Of a stretch of 9,824 nucleotides of DNA, positions 1 through 5,748 are shown one piece after another. Position 1 is the first letter of the stretch, and every line of letters starts with the position of its first letter. The position numbers were made by a program, and so were the translations under genes. Source of the DNA: Clostridia bacterium (GTDB lineage Bacteria; Bacillota; Clostridia; Christensenellales; Borkfalkiaceae). The stretch is taken from NCBI GenBank assembly GCA_900768525.1, contig CAAGDF010000099.1, forward strand, positions 1 to 9,824, given 5' to 3'. Below the pieces are notes generated by a model. The model saw only the letters and a list, made by a program, of their open reading frames with translations, was not told the DNA's origin and did no database searches.

Positions 1-19
1 ACGTGTGCTCTTCCGATCT
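1..19. other. Illumina adapter remnant at contig end
   Basis: The first 19 bases (ACGTGTGCTCTTCCGATCT) are identical to the 3' end of the standard Illumina TruSeq read-2 adapter. They are not genomic. The reading frame of the adjoining radical SAM gene runs straight into them, where it would encode Arg-Ser-Glu, so that gene is truncated by the assembly rather than by evolution. Genomic sequence should be counted from base 20. Confidence 0.95.
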
Positions 20-556
20 ACCGCCCTCCTCTAACCGTTTTAACTGATACCATATTTTATCGGCAAAACGGTTGTTGAGCATCTTCTTTCTTACCTCGCC
101 GTTCATCGCCTGAACGGAAACGTAAAGCGGAGAAAACTGCAAACGAATAATTCGGTCGAGGTCTGCGTCCGTCACGTTCGTCATCGTTACGAAATTGCCG
201 TAAAGCAAACTTTGGCGGTAATCGTCGTCCTTAACGTACAGCGTGGGACGCATACCGCACGGCATTTGTTTTACGAAACAAAAAATGCAGTCGTTATAGC
301 ACGTTTTTATCTTCAGCCCGTCGTCGGCAAAAGTAAGACCTAACGATTCGTCCTCGTATTTATCAACCTCTACGGTTACCGTTTCGCCGTCCTTGGTAAG
401 AACGTCCATGGTAAAAGTTTCCTGCCCGTCGTAATACACATAGTCGAGTATATCCTCGGTAAGATAACCGTTAAAACTTATGATCGAATCGCCCTTTTCA
501 AGCCCGAGCTCTTTTGCCCCGTACGATTTTTTATCTACTTTATCTATCAGTAACAT
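20..556 (-). CDS. DUF512/PDZ-type radical SAM protein, 3' end missing
   Basis: Partial protein, 179 residues visible of a family normally about 430-460 long. The N-terminus is a PDZ-like segment (about 1-65, with ELGLEKGDSIISFNG and the DILDYVYY signature). It is followed by the radical SAM-type cysteine set C86-x3-C90-x2-C93 in TCYNDCIFCFVKQMPCGMR, then TLYVKDDDYR and LLYGNFVTMTN. These are hallmarks of the DUF512 / TIGR03279 'putative radical SAM' family, which binds a 4Fe-4S cluster and S-adenosylmethionine; its substrate is not established. The start ATG at 556 is preceded by GGTG at 5-nt spacing. It lies 48 bp after queH and is probably the last visible gene of the same operon. The C-terminal DUF512 domain is lost because the contig ends in adapter sequence. 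Confidence 0.88.
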
Positions 557-568
557 TTTTCACCAAGT

Positions 569-593
569 GTGCGATAATCGACTTATAGCGCAC
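569..593 (-). other. Hairpin between queH and the radical SAM gene
   Basis: The 48-bp gap holds an inverted repeat: GTGCG (569-573) pairs with CGCAC (589-593), then ATAA (574-577) pairs with TTAT (583-586), with a 2-nt bulge (587-588) and a 5-nt loop. In the transcript it would end 12 nt before the start codon of the radical SAM gene. There is no U-run after it, so it does not look like an intrinsic terminator. It could be a processing or translation-control element, or chance. Confidence 0.4.
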
Positions 594-604
594 CTTTTAT
601 AAAA

Positions 605-1216
605 TTATTCGGTATCTTTCAGGTGGTTTTTGGAGTATATGCAACCGCAATAATTTTGCCTGTACAACCCGTATTTTTCGGAAAGTTCGGTCGAACGCAA
701 AAAACCGTTCTTCTTTTTAAAATCGCAATATATCCATTCGACGCCGTATTCTTTCGCAACGCGTTCGCCTATTTCGTTAAGCAATGGCGCATTTTTATAC
801 GGACTTACCGTAAGCGTTGTGGTAATGCAATCGAACCCGTTTTCCGAAGCGAATTTCGCCGTGCGGCTAAGGCGCAGGTTAAAACATTTTGCGCAACGCG
901 AACCGCCCTCGGGCGCGTTTTCTTCGCCGACCGCTATGCGGCAAAAGTCGGCATTGCCGTAATCTTCTTCGATAAACCCCACCGAACCGCCGTACGCTTC
1001 TTTTAAAAACCGTCGTTCTTCTTCGGCACGCTTTATATACTCTTCCTCGGTATCCATATTGGGGTTATAGAAGAAAACCGTGGTATTAAAATCGGGAACA
1101 AGGCGTTCAAGGCAAGCCGTACTGCACGGCGCGCAGCACGCATGCAGCAATAATTTTTCACCTTTACCGAGCCGCAAAACCTCTTCTTCTCTTAGCTTTT
1201 CATAATCGATTTTCAT
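605..1216 (-). CDS. queH: Epoxyqueuosine reductase QueH
   Basis: 203-residue protein of the QueH (DUF208) family, a normal length. QueH reduces epoxyqueuosine to queuosine in the wobble position of GUN-anticodon tRNAs, the last step of queuosine synthesis, and replaces the cobalamin enzyme QueG in many anaerobes. Visible signatures are HACCAPCSTACLERL (C27, C28, C31), RCAKCFNLRL (C108, C111) and YRQNYCGCIYSK (C190, C192). These are the conserved cysteines that hold the iron-sulfur cluster and an extra metal in this family. The start ATG overlaps the stop of the upstream sirtuin gene as ATGA and has no clear Shine-Dalgarno sequence of its own, which suggests translational coupling. No other queuosine genes are in the window. 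Identification is secure from the motifs. Confidence 0.95.
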   Translation of the reverse strand: MKIDYEKLREEEVLRLGKGEKLLLHACCAPCSTACLERLVPDFNTTVFFYNPNMDTEEEYIKRAEEERRFLKEAYGGSVGFIEEDYGNADFCRIAVGEENAPEGGSRCAKCFNLRLSRTAKFASENGFDCITTTLTVSPYKNAPLLNEIGERVAKEYGVEWIYCDFKKKNGFLRSTELSEKYGLYRQNYCGCIYSKNHLKDTE

Positions 1217-1941
1217 AGTATGATTTTACTGAAAACCTCGCCTATAGGTTCGTTAATCGATAGTTCGGCGAAAGTTTCCATTTCCTGTTGTCCTTTGTTT
1301 ATAACAACTTTTCTTGCGTTAGTCAACGTTACGAGGCTTGCTGCGGGCTGCACTTTCAAACTCGTGCCGCCGATTATAAGCAAGTCGCAATTTTCCACCG
1401 CTTCGATAGATTTTTCAAACGCTTCCTGCGGGATGGATTCGCCGTAAAGCACTACGTCGGGTTTAATAATTCCGCCGCAATCGCACCTCGGCACGCCGCC
1501 CGATTTTTGCAGCATTTCACTAAGATTATACTCTTTTCCGCATTTTAAGCAATGATTTTTATGTACCGTGCCGTGAAATTCGCAAACGTTTTTGCTGCCC
1601 GCCATATAATGCAAACCGTCTATATTTTGTGTTATAATGCACTTTAAATAACCCTTTTGTTCCATTTCGGCAAGTTTAAAGTGTGCTGCGTTGGGTTTCG
1701 CATCGGGAAAAATCATTTTATCAAAATAGAATTTATAAAACTCTTCCGTGCGTTGCATGAAAAAATCGTGCGACAATATCACCTCGGGCGGGTATTTGTA
1801 CTTTTGCGAATACAGCCCGTCCACCGAGCGAAAATCGGGAATACCGCTCTCGGTCGATACGCCCGCCCCACCGAAAAAGACTATATTTCTTGATTTTACG
1901 ATCATTTCGCGCAGTTTTTCTATATTATCCACGGTCGTCAT
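1213..1941 (-). CDS. cobB: SIR2-family NAD-dependent protein deacylase (sirtuin)
   Basis: 242 residues, a typical bacterial sirtuin. It removes acyl groups from lysines in cytoplasmic proteins, consuming NAD+ and giving nicotinamide and O-acyl-ADP-ribose. All core motifs are present: the NAD-binding GGAGVSTESGIPDFRS (24-39), TQNIDGLH (104-111), the catalytic histidine H123 in EFHGTVH, four zinc ligands C131/C134 and C153/C155 (the second pair is CxC rather than CxxC), PDVVLYGE (161-168) and GTSLKVQP (192-199). The start ATG lies inside the end of the upstream membrane-protein gene (17-bp overlap) with only a weak ribosome site, so translation is likely coupled. Its stop overlaps queH. Whether it prefers acetyl, succinyl or other acyl groups cannot be read from here. 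The symbol cobB is used in the general bacterial sense (srtN in Bacillus). Confidence 0.95.
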   Translation of the reverse strand: MTTVDNIEKLREMIVKSRNIVFFGGAGVSTESGIPDFRSVDGLYSQKYKYPPEVILSHDFFMQRTEEFYKFYFDKMIFPDAKPNAAHFKLAEMEQKGYLKCIITQNIDGLHYMAGSKNVCEFHGTVHKNHCLKCGKEYNLSEMLQKSGGVPRCDCGGIIKPDVVLYGESIPQEAFEKSIEAVENCDLLIIGGTSLKVQPAASLVTLTNARKVVINKGQQEMETFAELSINEPIGEVFSKIIL

Positions 1942-2584
1942 ACTCGGCTTTTTGCGGCGTTCTTGCGATTTTTACGATAGCGATTACAAGCATTATAACG
2001 GCAATAATACCCAACGCCAAAATTACTATATCGACGTATTCTTTAAAAATAAAAGTAAACAGCGTTACGAGCGAACCCGAAATAAAATTACCGCCGACGA
2101 GCGCAATAAACGCGTCTTTGAATTTCATGTTCAGAAACACCGCGATCGCCGTGCCCGTCCACACGCCCGTAAGCGGCAACGGTATTGCAACAAACGCAAA
2201 CAGCGCCCAGAAGATGAGCCGATTTGCCTTAGCATTTTTTTCTTCTTCGCTAAGTTCCGCTCCTATTTTACCCTTTTGCGCTTTTTCGGCAAATTTTTTG
2301 GCTTTGCCGTACAGCATCCCCTCAACTTTTTCAACAAATCTCCTAATGAATTTTATCTTTTTAAGCAAGTTAAAAACGGGTATAAGCAAGAAAAACAGCG
2401 GTATACATATGAGCGACGAGCCGATATAAGACAAACACGCCGTGCGGATAAGCGGCAACCCCGCTGCTTGCCCGACGGGTATCGCCCCTTTTAGTTCTAC
2501 AAGCGGAAACATTGAAACGAACAACACCGTTAAGTAGTCGTTTTTTAATATTCCGAAAAGAAATTTTACCAAACTATCAACCAT
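1925..2584 (-). CDS. Small multidrug-export family membrane protein (PF06695 type)
   Basis: 219-residue integral membrane protein. The signature FPLVELKGAIPVGQAAGLPL (about 26-45) and LPLTGVWTGTAIA (about 136-148) match the Sm_multidrug_ex family (COG2426). Hydrophobic stretches lie at about 17-42, 47-72, 123-150, 157-178 and 184-206. A charged, lysine-rich cytoplasmic-type loop (about 74-122) separates the first two from the rest. The family name is historical and the transported substrate is unknown. The ATG at 2584 is chosen over the in-frame ATG at 2611 because AAAGGG (2591-2596) sits 6 nt before it, while the longer form has no ribosome site. It is the first gene of the minus-strand operon with the sirtuin, queH and the radical SAM gene, overlapping the sirtuin by 17 bp. 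Confidence 0.85.
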   Translation of the reverse strand: MVDSLVKFLFGILKNDYLTVLFVSMFPLVELKGAIPVGQAAGLPLIRTACLSYIGSSLICIPLFFLLIPVFNLLKKIKFIRRFVEKVEGMLYGKAKKFAEKAQKGKIGAELSEEEKNAKANRLIFWALFAFVAIPLPLTGVWTGTAIAVFLNMKFKDAFIALVGGNFISGSLVTLFTFIFKEYVDIVILALGIIAVIMLVIAIVKIARTPQKAEYDDRG

Positions 2585-2590
2585 ATCAAA

Positions 2591-2596
2591 CCCTTT
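2591..2596 (-). promoter_or_regulatory. Ribosome binding site deciding the start at 2584
   Basis: AAAGGG on the minus strand, 6 nt before ATG at 2584. The alternative ATG at 2611 has no purine-rich stretch upstream, so the shorter protein is preferred. Confidence 0.7.
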
Positions 2597-2620
2597 AAGC
2601 AGCGGCGGCATTTAACTTGA

Positions 2621-2671
2621 AACGGCGGTTTAAAATATAAACGGCTGTTTTCGATTGAATAACGGCGATTT
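2621..2671. repeat. Three phased direct repeats AACGGCNRTTT
   Basis: Copies lie at 2621-2631 (AACGGCGGTTT), 2640-2650 (AACGGCTGTTT) and 2661-2671 (AACGGCGATTT). Copy starts are 19 and 21 bp apart, close to two helical turns. They sit just downstream of the predicted minus-strand promoter, in its untranslated leader. Such phasing fits an operator bound on one DNA face, but no regulator is identified. Confidence 0.55.
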
Positions 2672-2690
2672 AAACCTTTTTGCATTCATA

Positions 2691-2718
2691 TTTATAGCAT
2701 AACGCTTAAAAAACGCAA
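2691..2718 (-). promoter_or_regulatory. Candidate promoter of the membrane protein-sirtuin-queH operon
   Basis: On the minus strand, TTGCGT (2713-2718) is separated by 16 bp from TATAAA (2691-2696). The -10 has an extended TGn (TG at 2698-2699). Transcription would start near 2684, giving a leader of about 100 nt that contains the three AACGGC repeats. The -35 is a weak match and the extended -10 compensates. Confidence 0.5.
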
Positions 2719-2746
2719 AAATTACCGCCCGACACGCTGCATTCGA

Positions 2747-2775
2747 TTGAATTTTACAACAATAATATATATAAT
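2747..2775 (+). promoter_or_regulatory. Candidate sigma-A promoter of ttcA
   Basis: TTGAAT (2747-2752), a 17-bp spacer and a perfect TATAAT (2770-2775) on the plus strand. Transcription would start near 2782, about 85 nt before the ttcA ATG. The -35 overlaps the second copy of an 11-bp repeat, TTCGATTGAAT, also found at 2650-2660. This is the best promoter match in the window. Confidence 0.75.
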
Positions 2776-2800
2776 AGTAAGCGATTTTATTCCCTGAGCG

Positions 2801-2844
2801 GCATGCGCAAAAACTTCGGCTTCGCGCTTTTGCTTTGCGTATGC
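2801..2844 (+). other. Leader hairpin upstream of ttcA
   Basis: GCATGCGCAAA (2801-2811) pairs with TTTGCGTATGC (2834-2844) over 11 bp with a single G-U wobble and a 22-nt loop. It lies within the predicted ttcA 5' leader and ends 22 nt before the start codon, leaving the ribosome site free. It has no U-run, so it is not an ordinary terminator. It could influence mRNA stability or translation, or the inverted repeat could act at the DNA level. Confidence 0.45.
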
Positions 2845-2857
2845 TTTGCCCGCAAAC

Positions 2858-2862
2858 GAGGA
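2858..2862 (+). promoter_or_regulatory. Ribosome binding site deciding the ttcA start
   Basis: GAGGA ends 4 nt before ATG at 2867. An upstream in-frame TTG at 2846 would add seven residues but lies before this site and lacks its own, so it is not used as the start. Confidence 0.75.
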
Positions 2863-2866
2863 CTTT

Positions 2867-3631
2867 ATGACTTTACAACAATTACTTTCGCCGTTTCGCC
2901 GCGCGATAGACGAATACGGCATGATCGACGAAGGCGACAAAATAGCAATCGGACTTTCGGGCGGTAAAGACAGCCTGCTTTTGGTATATCTTTTTTCCGC
3001 ATTGAGAAAGTTTTACCCAAAAAAGTTTGACGTTATAGCCATAACCATAGATATGGGTTTTAAAGAAACCGATCAAAGCAAGATAGAAGGACTGCGCCGC
3101 GAGTGCGAACAAAACGACATGCAGTTCATCGTGGAAAAAACTCAGATCGGCGAAATTCTTTTTGATATCCGCAAAGAAACCAACCCTTGCAGCCTATGCT
3201 CCAAGCTGCGCCGCGGCGCGCTGAACACCATTGCGCTTGCAAACGGTTGCAACAAACTTGCGCTCGGTCACCACGCGGACGACCTTTCCGAAACGTTTTT
3301 GCTTTCGCTGTTTTACGAAGGCAGACTATCTACTTTTCAGCCGATAACCTTTCTTTCGCGCACGGAAATTTCGGTAATACGCCCGATGATTTTCATCGAA
3401 GAAAAAAACATCATCGCCTTTATGAAGGACAAGCCCATTCTTAAAAACCCGTGCCCTGCGGACAAGCACACCAAACGCCAGTACGTTAAGGAACTTTTGC
3501 GCAGCATTCAGGAAGAAATTCCCTTCGTTAAAGAACGGGTTCACGGCGCGATTACGCACCCCGAGCGCAACAACCTGCCGCCCGAAATGAAACATTTAAA
3601 ACGTAAAAAACAGCCGAAAGCCGACGAATAA
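2867..3631 (+). CDS. ttcA: TtcA-family tRNA 2-thiocytidine synthetase
   Basis: 254-residue N-type ATP pyrophosphatase. TtcA adenylates cytidine 32 of certain tRNAs and inserts sulfur using a 4Fe-4S cluster. The PP-loop is GLSGGKDSLLL (SGGKDS at 31-36). The family's cluster cysteines are present as PCSLC (C108, C111) and NPCPAD (C196), with LGHHADD (about 133-139) between them and the RRGALN segment after the first pair. Length is somewhat below the E. coli enzyme (311 residues), as is usual for Bacillota members, and the tail is lysine-rich. It is a single-gene unit on the plus strand, divergent from the queH operon and with its own promoter. Family assignment is firm. Whether this clostridial branch makes exactly s2C32 or thiolates another position is not proven by sequence. 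Confidence 0.88.
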   Translation: MTLQQLLSPFRRAIDEYGMIDEGDKIAIGLSGGKDSLLLVYLFSALRKFYPKKFDVIAITIDMGFKETDQSKIEGLRRECEQNDMQFIVEKTQIGEILFDIRKETNPCSLCSKLRRGALNTIALANGCNKLALGHHADDLSETFLLSLFYEGRLSTFQPITFLSRTEISVIRPMIFIEEKNIIAFMKDKPILKNPCPADKHTKRQYVKELLRSIQEEIPFVKERVHGAITHPERNNLPPEMKHLKRKKQPKADE

Positions 3632-3640
3632 TCGGTTTTC
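3605..3640 (-). terminator. Possible minus-strand terminator within the ttcA 3' end
   Basis: GAAAGCCGA (3616-3624) pairs with TCGGTTTTC (3632-3640), giving a 9-bp stem with one wobble pair and a 7-nt loop that includes the ttcA stop codon. Read on the minus strand it is followed by a six-T run (3605-3610) after a short spacer. It could stop transcripts from the peptidase gene before they run far into ttcA, although it is about 200 bp past that gene's stop. Confidence 0.4.
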
Positions 3641-3663
3641 AGCCGTTAAAAACAGCTTTGCGC

Positions 3664-3728
3664 AACCGACCGCAGTTTAGTATATAAGATTATACCACCT
3701 TGTCGGTTTTATTTCAAGTTTTTTTAGC
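3664..3728 (+). terminator. Possible ttcA terminator
   Basis: AACCGAC (3664-3670) pairs with GTCGGTT (3702-3708). The large loop contains a second small stem, GTATA/TATAC (3680-3684 with 3691-3695). T-rich sequence follows (TTTTATTTCAAGTTTTTTT). The long loop makes this weaker than a classic terminator. The rest of 3632-3838 holds no credible gene on either strand. Confidence 0.4.
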
Positions 3729-3838
3729 ACACCAAAAAAATGTCGCATTGCGGCTGAACGCAAACGCACATTTTTACCGCACGCATAGCCGCAAAATATT
3801 GCAAAACGCAAACGAAAACGCCGCCGAAAAACGCGGTC

Positions 3839-4762
3839 TTATTCTCGGAGCGCGTAAAATCTATCGATCATCTCCCCGATTCTTTTAGCCAAAAGACGGG
3901 GATTTTTTCTGCACATATATTCGCAAAAGCCCTCGGCAAGCATTTCCGCCGCGGATATGGTAGCATATTCGCTAAGTTCGTTTGCAATTCGCTCGGGACT
4001 GTATTCGCGCCGCATTGCGGTAAACTCCGCCGAAGAACTGACGCCGAGCATAAAATCGAGCAAATGTCCCATTTCATGGTAGGTAATGCCTTTCGTCGTA
4101 CCGCAACCGTCGGGGTGAAAACCGAACGCCGAATTATTTATCAGGTCGCGGTGCAAATTGTCGTATTTCGATTTGCAAAAATCCTGCGTATCGAAAAGAA
4201 CCGCATCGAACAACCCGAACACCATTACGGCAAGCGCAATATAATTATCACGATTTTTAATAGCGTTTTCAACCGAGAAAAGCGCGGCGTCGCCCACGGT
4301 TTGTAGCGTTTGCACGTCGCTTATAATCTTTTCGAGTCCGAACTGAACCAATATGTTCATATTGCCGTTTGCCGCCGACTTTAAGCGTTCGCAAAACGAA
4401 TCGTTAGAGCCGATAAAACAAATTCTCGACCTTAAATGCGGGTATTTATAGCAGCACGATGCGACAACGTTTACAAGAATACGCGCGTTTTCTATGTGCA
4501 ATCCGTCAAAATCGCAAAAATCGCAAATATCGTTTTCAAGCGAAAAATCAACGAGGTCTTCCAGCGTTTCGGCAGCGGCGATGTCCGCTTTCAATTTACC
4601 GAAATCGTCCAAAGTGCGAAACTTGCGTTTACCGCGTTTTTGAAATTCGTCGAACTGTTCGGCGGTCAGACCGATACAAGTCGTGCCCGTTCTCGACGGA
4701 ATTGCAAGATCATAAGTATCGTACCCGCCGCCCGATAATCTATTTAAATAATCATTAAACAT
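3839..4762 (-). CDS. Zinc metallopeptidase, phage head-protein-type zincin
   Basis: 307-residue protein with a zincin signature in its C-terminal third: GITYHEMGHLLD (H229, E230, H233), then AAEMLAEGFCEYM, whose E273 or E277 would be the third zinc ligand of a gluzincin. The surrounding pattern (HPxGCxTxKxI before HExGH, LLGxS after, xNPRxLAKxIGEMI near the end) resembles metallopeptidase-like domains that I associate with phage minor head proteins of Bacillota. No portal, terminase or capsid genes are in the window. Residues 1-215 are not recognised; they are rich in Asp, Phe and Cys and show no signal peptide or membrane segment. The ATG at 4762 is the only Met near the N-terminus and lacks a clear ribosome site or promoter. 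It follows the Ter operon in the same direction, 59 bp away and across a hairpin. The substrate is unknown. Confidence 0.7.
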   Translation of the reverse strand: MFNDYLNRLSGGGYDTYDLAIPSRTGTTCIGLTAEQFDEFQKRGKRKFRTLDDFGKLKADIAAAETLEDLVDFSLENDICDFCDFDGLHIENARILVNVVASCCYKYPHLRSRICFIGSNDSFCERLKSAANGNMNILVQFGLEKIISDVQTLQTVGDAALFSVENAIKNRDNYIALAVMVFGLFDAVLFDTQDFCKSKYDNLHRDLINNSAFGFHPDGCGTTKGITYHEMGHLLDFMLGVSSSAEFTAMRREYSPERIANELSEYATISAAEMLAEGFCEYMCRKNPRLLAKRIGEMIDRFYALRE

Positions 4763-4785
4763 ATAATTGTATTTTTAAACGCAAA

Positions 4786-4814
4786 CGGGCGATAAACTCG
4801 CCCGCTGTTTTTTT
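4786..4814 (-). terminator. Hairpin between the Ter operon and the peptidase gene
   Basis: CGGGCGA (4786-4792) and TCGCCCG (4798-4804) form a perfect 7-bp GC-rich stem with a 5-nt loop. It starts 18 nt after the TerD stop. On the minus strand the following tract is TTTGCGTTT, an imperfect terminator tail. On the plus strand there is a seven-T run (4808-4814), the stronger terminator. It may work in both directions, ending the Ter operon incompletely and blocking antisense transcription. Confidence 0.6.
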
Positions 4815-4821
4815 CTTCGGT

Positions 4822-5691
4822 TTACCAGGTAGTTCTTGCTACATGTTCGGCAAGCGCGTTTACTTTATCATGATGCGTGCCTTCGCCGACAGCCTTGAAT
4901 TCCCAACCCGAACCGCAACGCCTTGCTACGCCTATTACCATAGACTGCATTTTTTCGTAACCGTTATCAACCGTATAGCCTATGAGTTTACGACCGGTGC
5001 TTCGGTCTTTGATATTGATTTCAAAACCGGGAACCGAGCCGAGATTTGAAGCTCCGCGGTAAATGTTTACGACGAAAACCATTCGGGTGTACGCAGAGGA
5101 AACCTTGCCTAAATCGATTTCGATATTTTCTTTATCGATTGCGCCCGAAACATAGCCCGCGTCGCCCGTAAGGTTATCGCCGAGGTGATGAACCGAACAA
5201 TCCCTACTGTTAAGATTGCCGAAATATATCAGCTCGTAACCGGCTCCGCCCTGACCGCAAAGCACAACGCTGCTGTCTATATCGATACTATCGCCGTTAC
5301 GCGAACGTTCCCAATTCAAACCGACAAGCAGTTTTGAAAGCGGTATTCTTGCGATTTCGCCGCGTTTCATTTGCAAGGGATTAACTCCGCCCGCAGCCGC
5401 GCCGTAATCGGGCTCTAATTTATTGCAGCAAGCGCAATCAAGCGTGGGCGAACTGTTCGCGCTGCAACCGTTGGTTCTGTACTTGTGATCGCAACCCGCA
5501 ACCTTTGTACTGCCGCAGGACGGGCAACCTTTAACGCAAACGGCGTTAGGCTTTAAATAAACCTGACTTTCCATTGTGCCGTAATCCTGATCGGATATAC
5601 GCATTATACCCAAAACTTTTCCGCCGTCGTCATCGACTTGCAGAGCAACTTTTTTGTTTGATATCATGCAACGTGCCTTAACTAATTTCAT
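4822..5691 (-). CDS. Cysteine-rich domain fused to TerD stress-response domain
   Basis: 289 residues. The C-terminal part (about 110-285) is a TerD domain: VGLNWE, the acidic GDSIDIDSSVVL (133-144), LIYFGNLNS, CSVHHLGDNLTGD (165-177), IEIDLGKV, MVFVVNIYRGA and a final GWEFKAVGEGTH. TerD proteins bind calcium and occur in tellurite-resistance and general stress loci; their exact role is unsettled. The canonical acidic loop after GDNxTG (GDDE) is replaced here by AGYVSGAID, so one calcium site may be altered. Residues 50-95 hold eight cysteines (C52, C56, C59, C67, C76, C86, C88, C89), probably a zinc-binding ribbon. No signal peptide is seen. It starts 57 bp after the second vWA gene, with AGAGGG at 5-nt spacing, and is the last clear gene of the operon. 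Confidence 0.87.
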   Translation of the reverse strand: MKLVKARCMISNKKVALQVDDDGGKVLGIMRISDQDYGTMESQVYLKPNAVCVKGCPSCGSTKVAGCDHKYRTNGCSANSSPTLDCACCNKLEPDYGAAAGGVNPLQMKRGEIARIPLSKLLVGLNWERSRNGDSIDIDSSVVLCGQGGAGYELIYFGNLNSRDCSVHHLGDNLTGDAGYVSGAIDKENIEIDLGKVSSAYTRMVFVVNIYRGASNLGSVPGFEINIKDRSTGRKLIGYTVDNGYEKMQSMVIGVARRCGSGWEFKAVGEGTHHDKVNALAEHVARTTW

Positions 5692-5748
5692 AATATCCCT
5701 CTTTTGTTTTATTTATATTTTTTCGTATATCTCGGTAGCCTTATATCG

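Noticed and set aside
1748..2494. 248-codon plus-strand open frame across the sirtuin and membrane-protein genes
   Set aside because: It is antisense to two well-supported genes, its product is an unstructured mix of Arg, Lys, Phe and Tyr, and it has no ribosome site. It is a shadow frame.
2585..2611. Longer membrane protein from ATG at 2611
   Set aside because: There is no ribosome site before 2611, whereas AAAGGG lies 6 nt before ATG at 2584. The extra nine residues are not needed for the fold.
2846..2866. TTG start giving a seven-residue-longer TtcA
   Set aside because: The Shine-Dalgarno GAGGA lies inside this stretch and points to ATG at 2867.
2722..2940. 72-codon minus-strand frame over the ttcA start
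   Set aside because: It overlaps the ttcA promoter, leader and first codons and has no motif or ribosome site.
3700..3888. 62-codon plus-strand frame in the ttcA-peptidase gap
   Set aside because: No ribosome site, low-complexity Asn/Ala/Lys composition, and it runs antisense into the peptidase gene end. Not supported as a gene.
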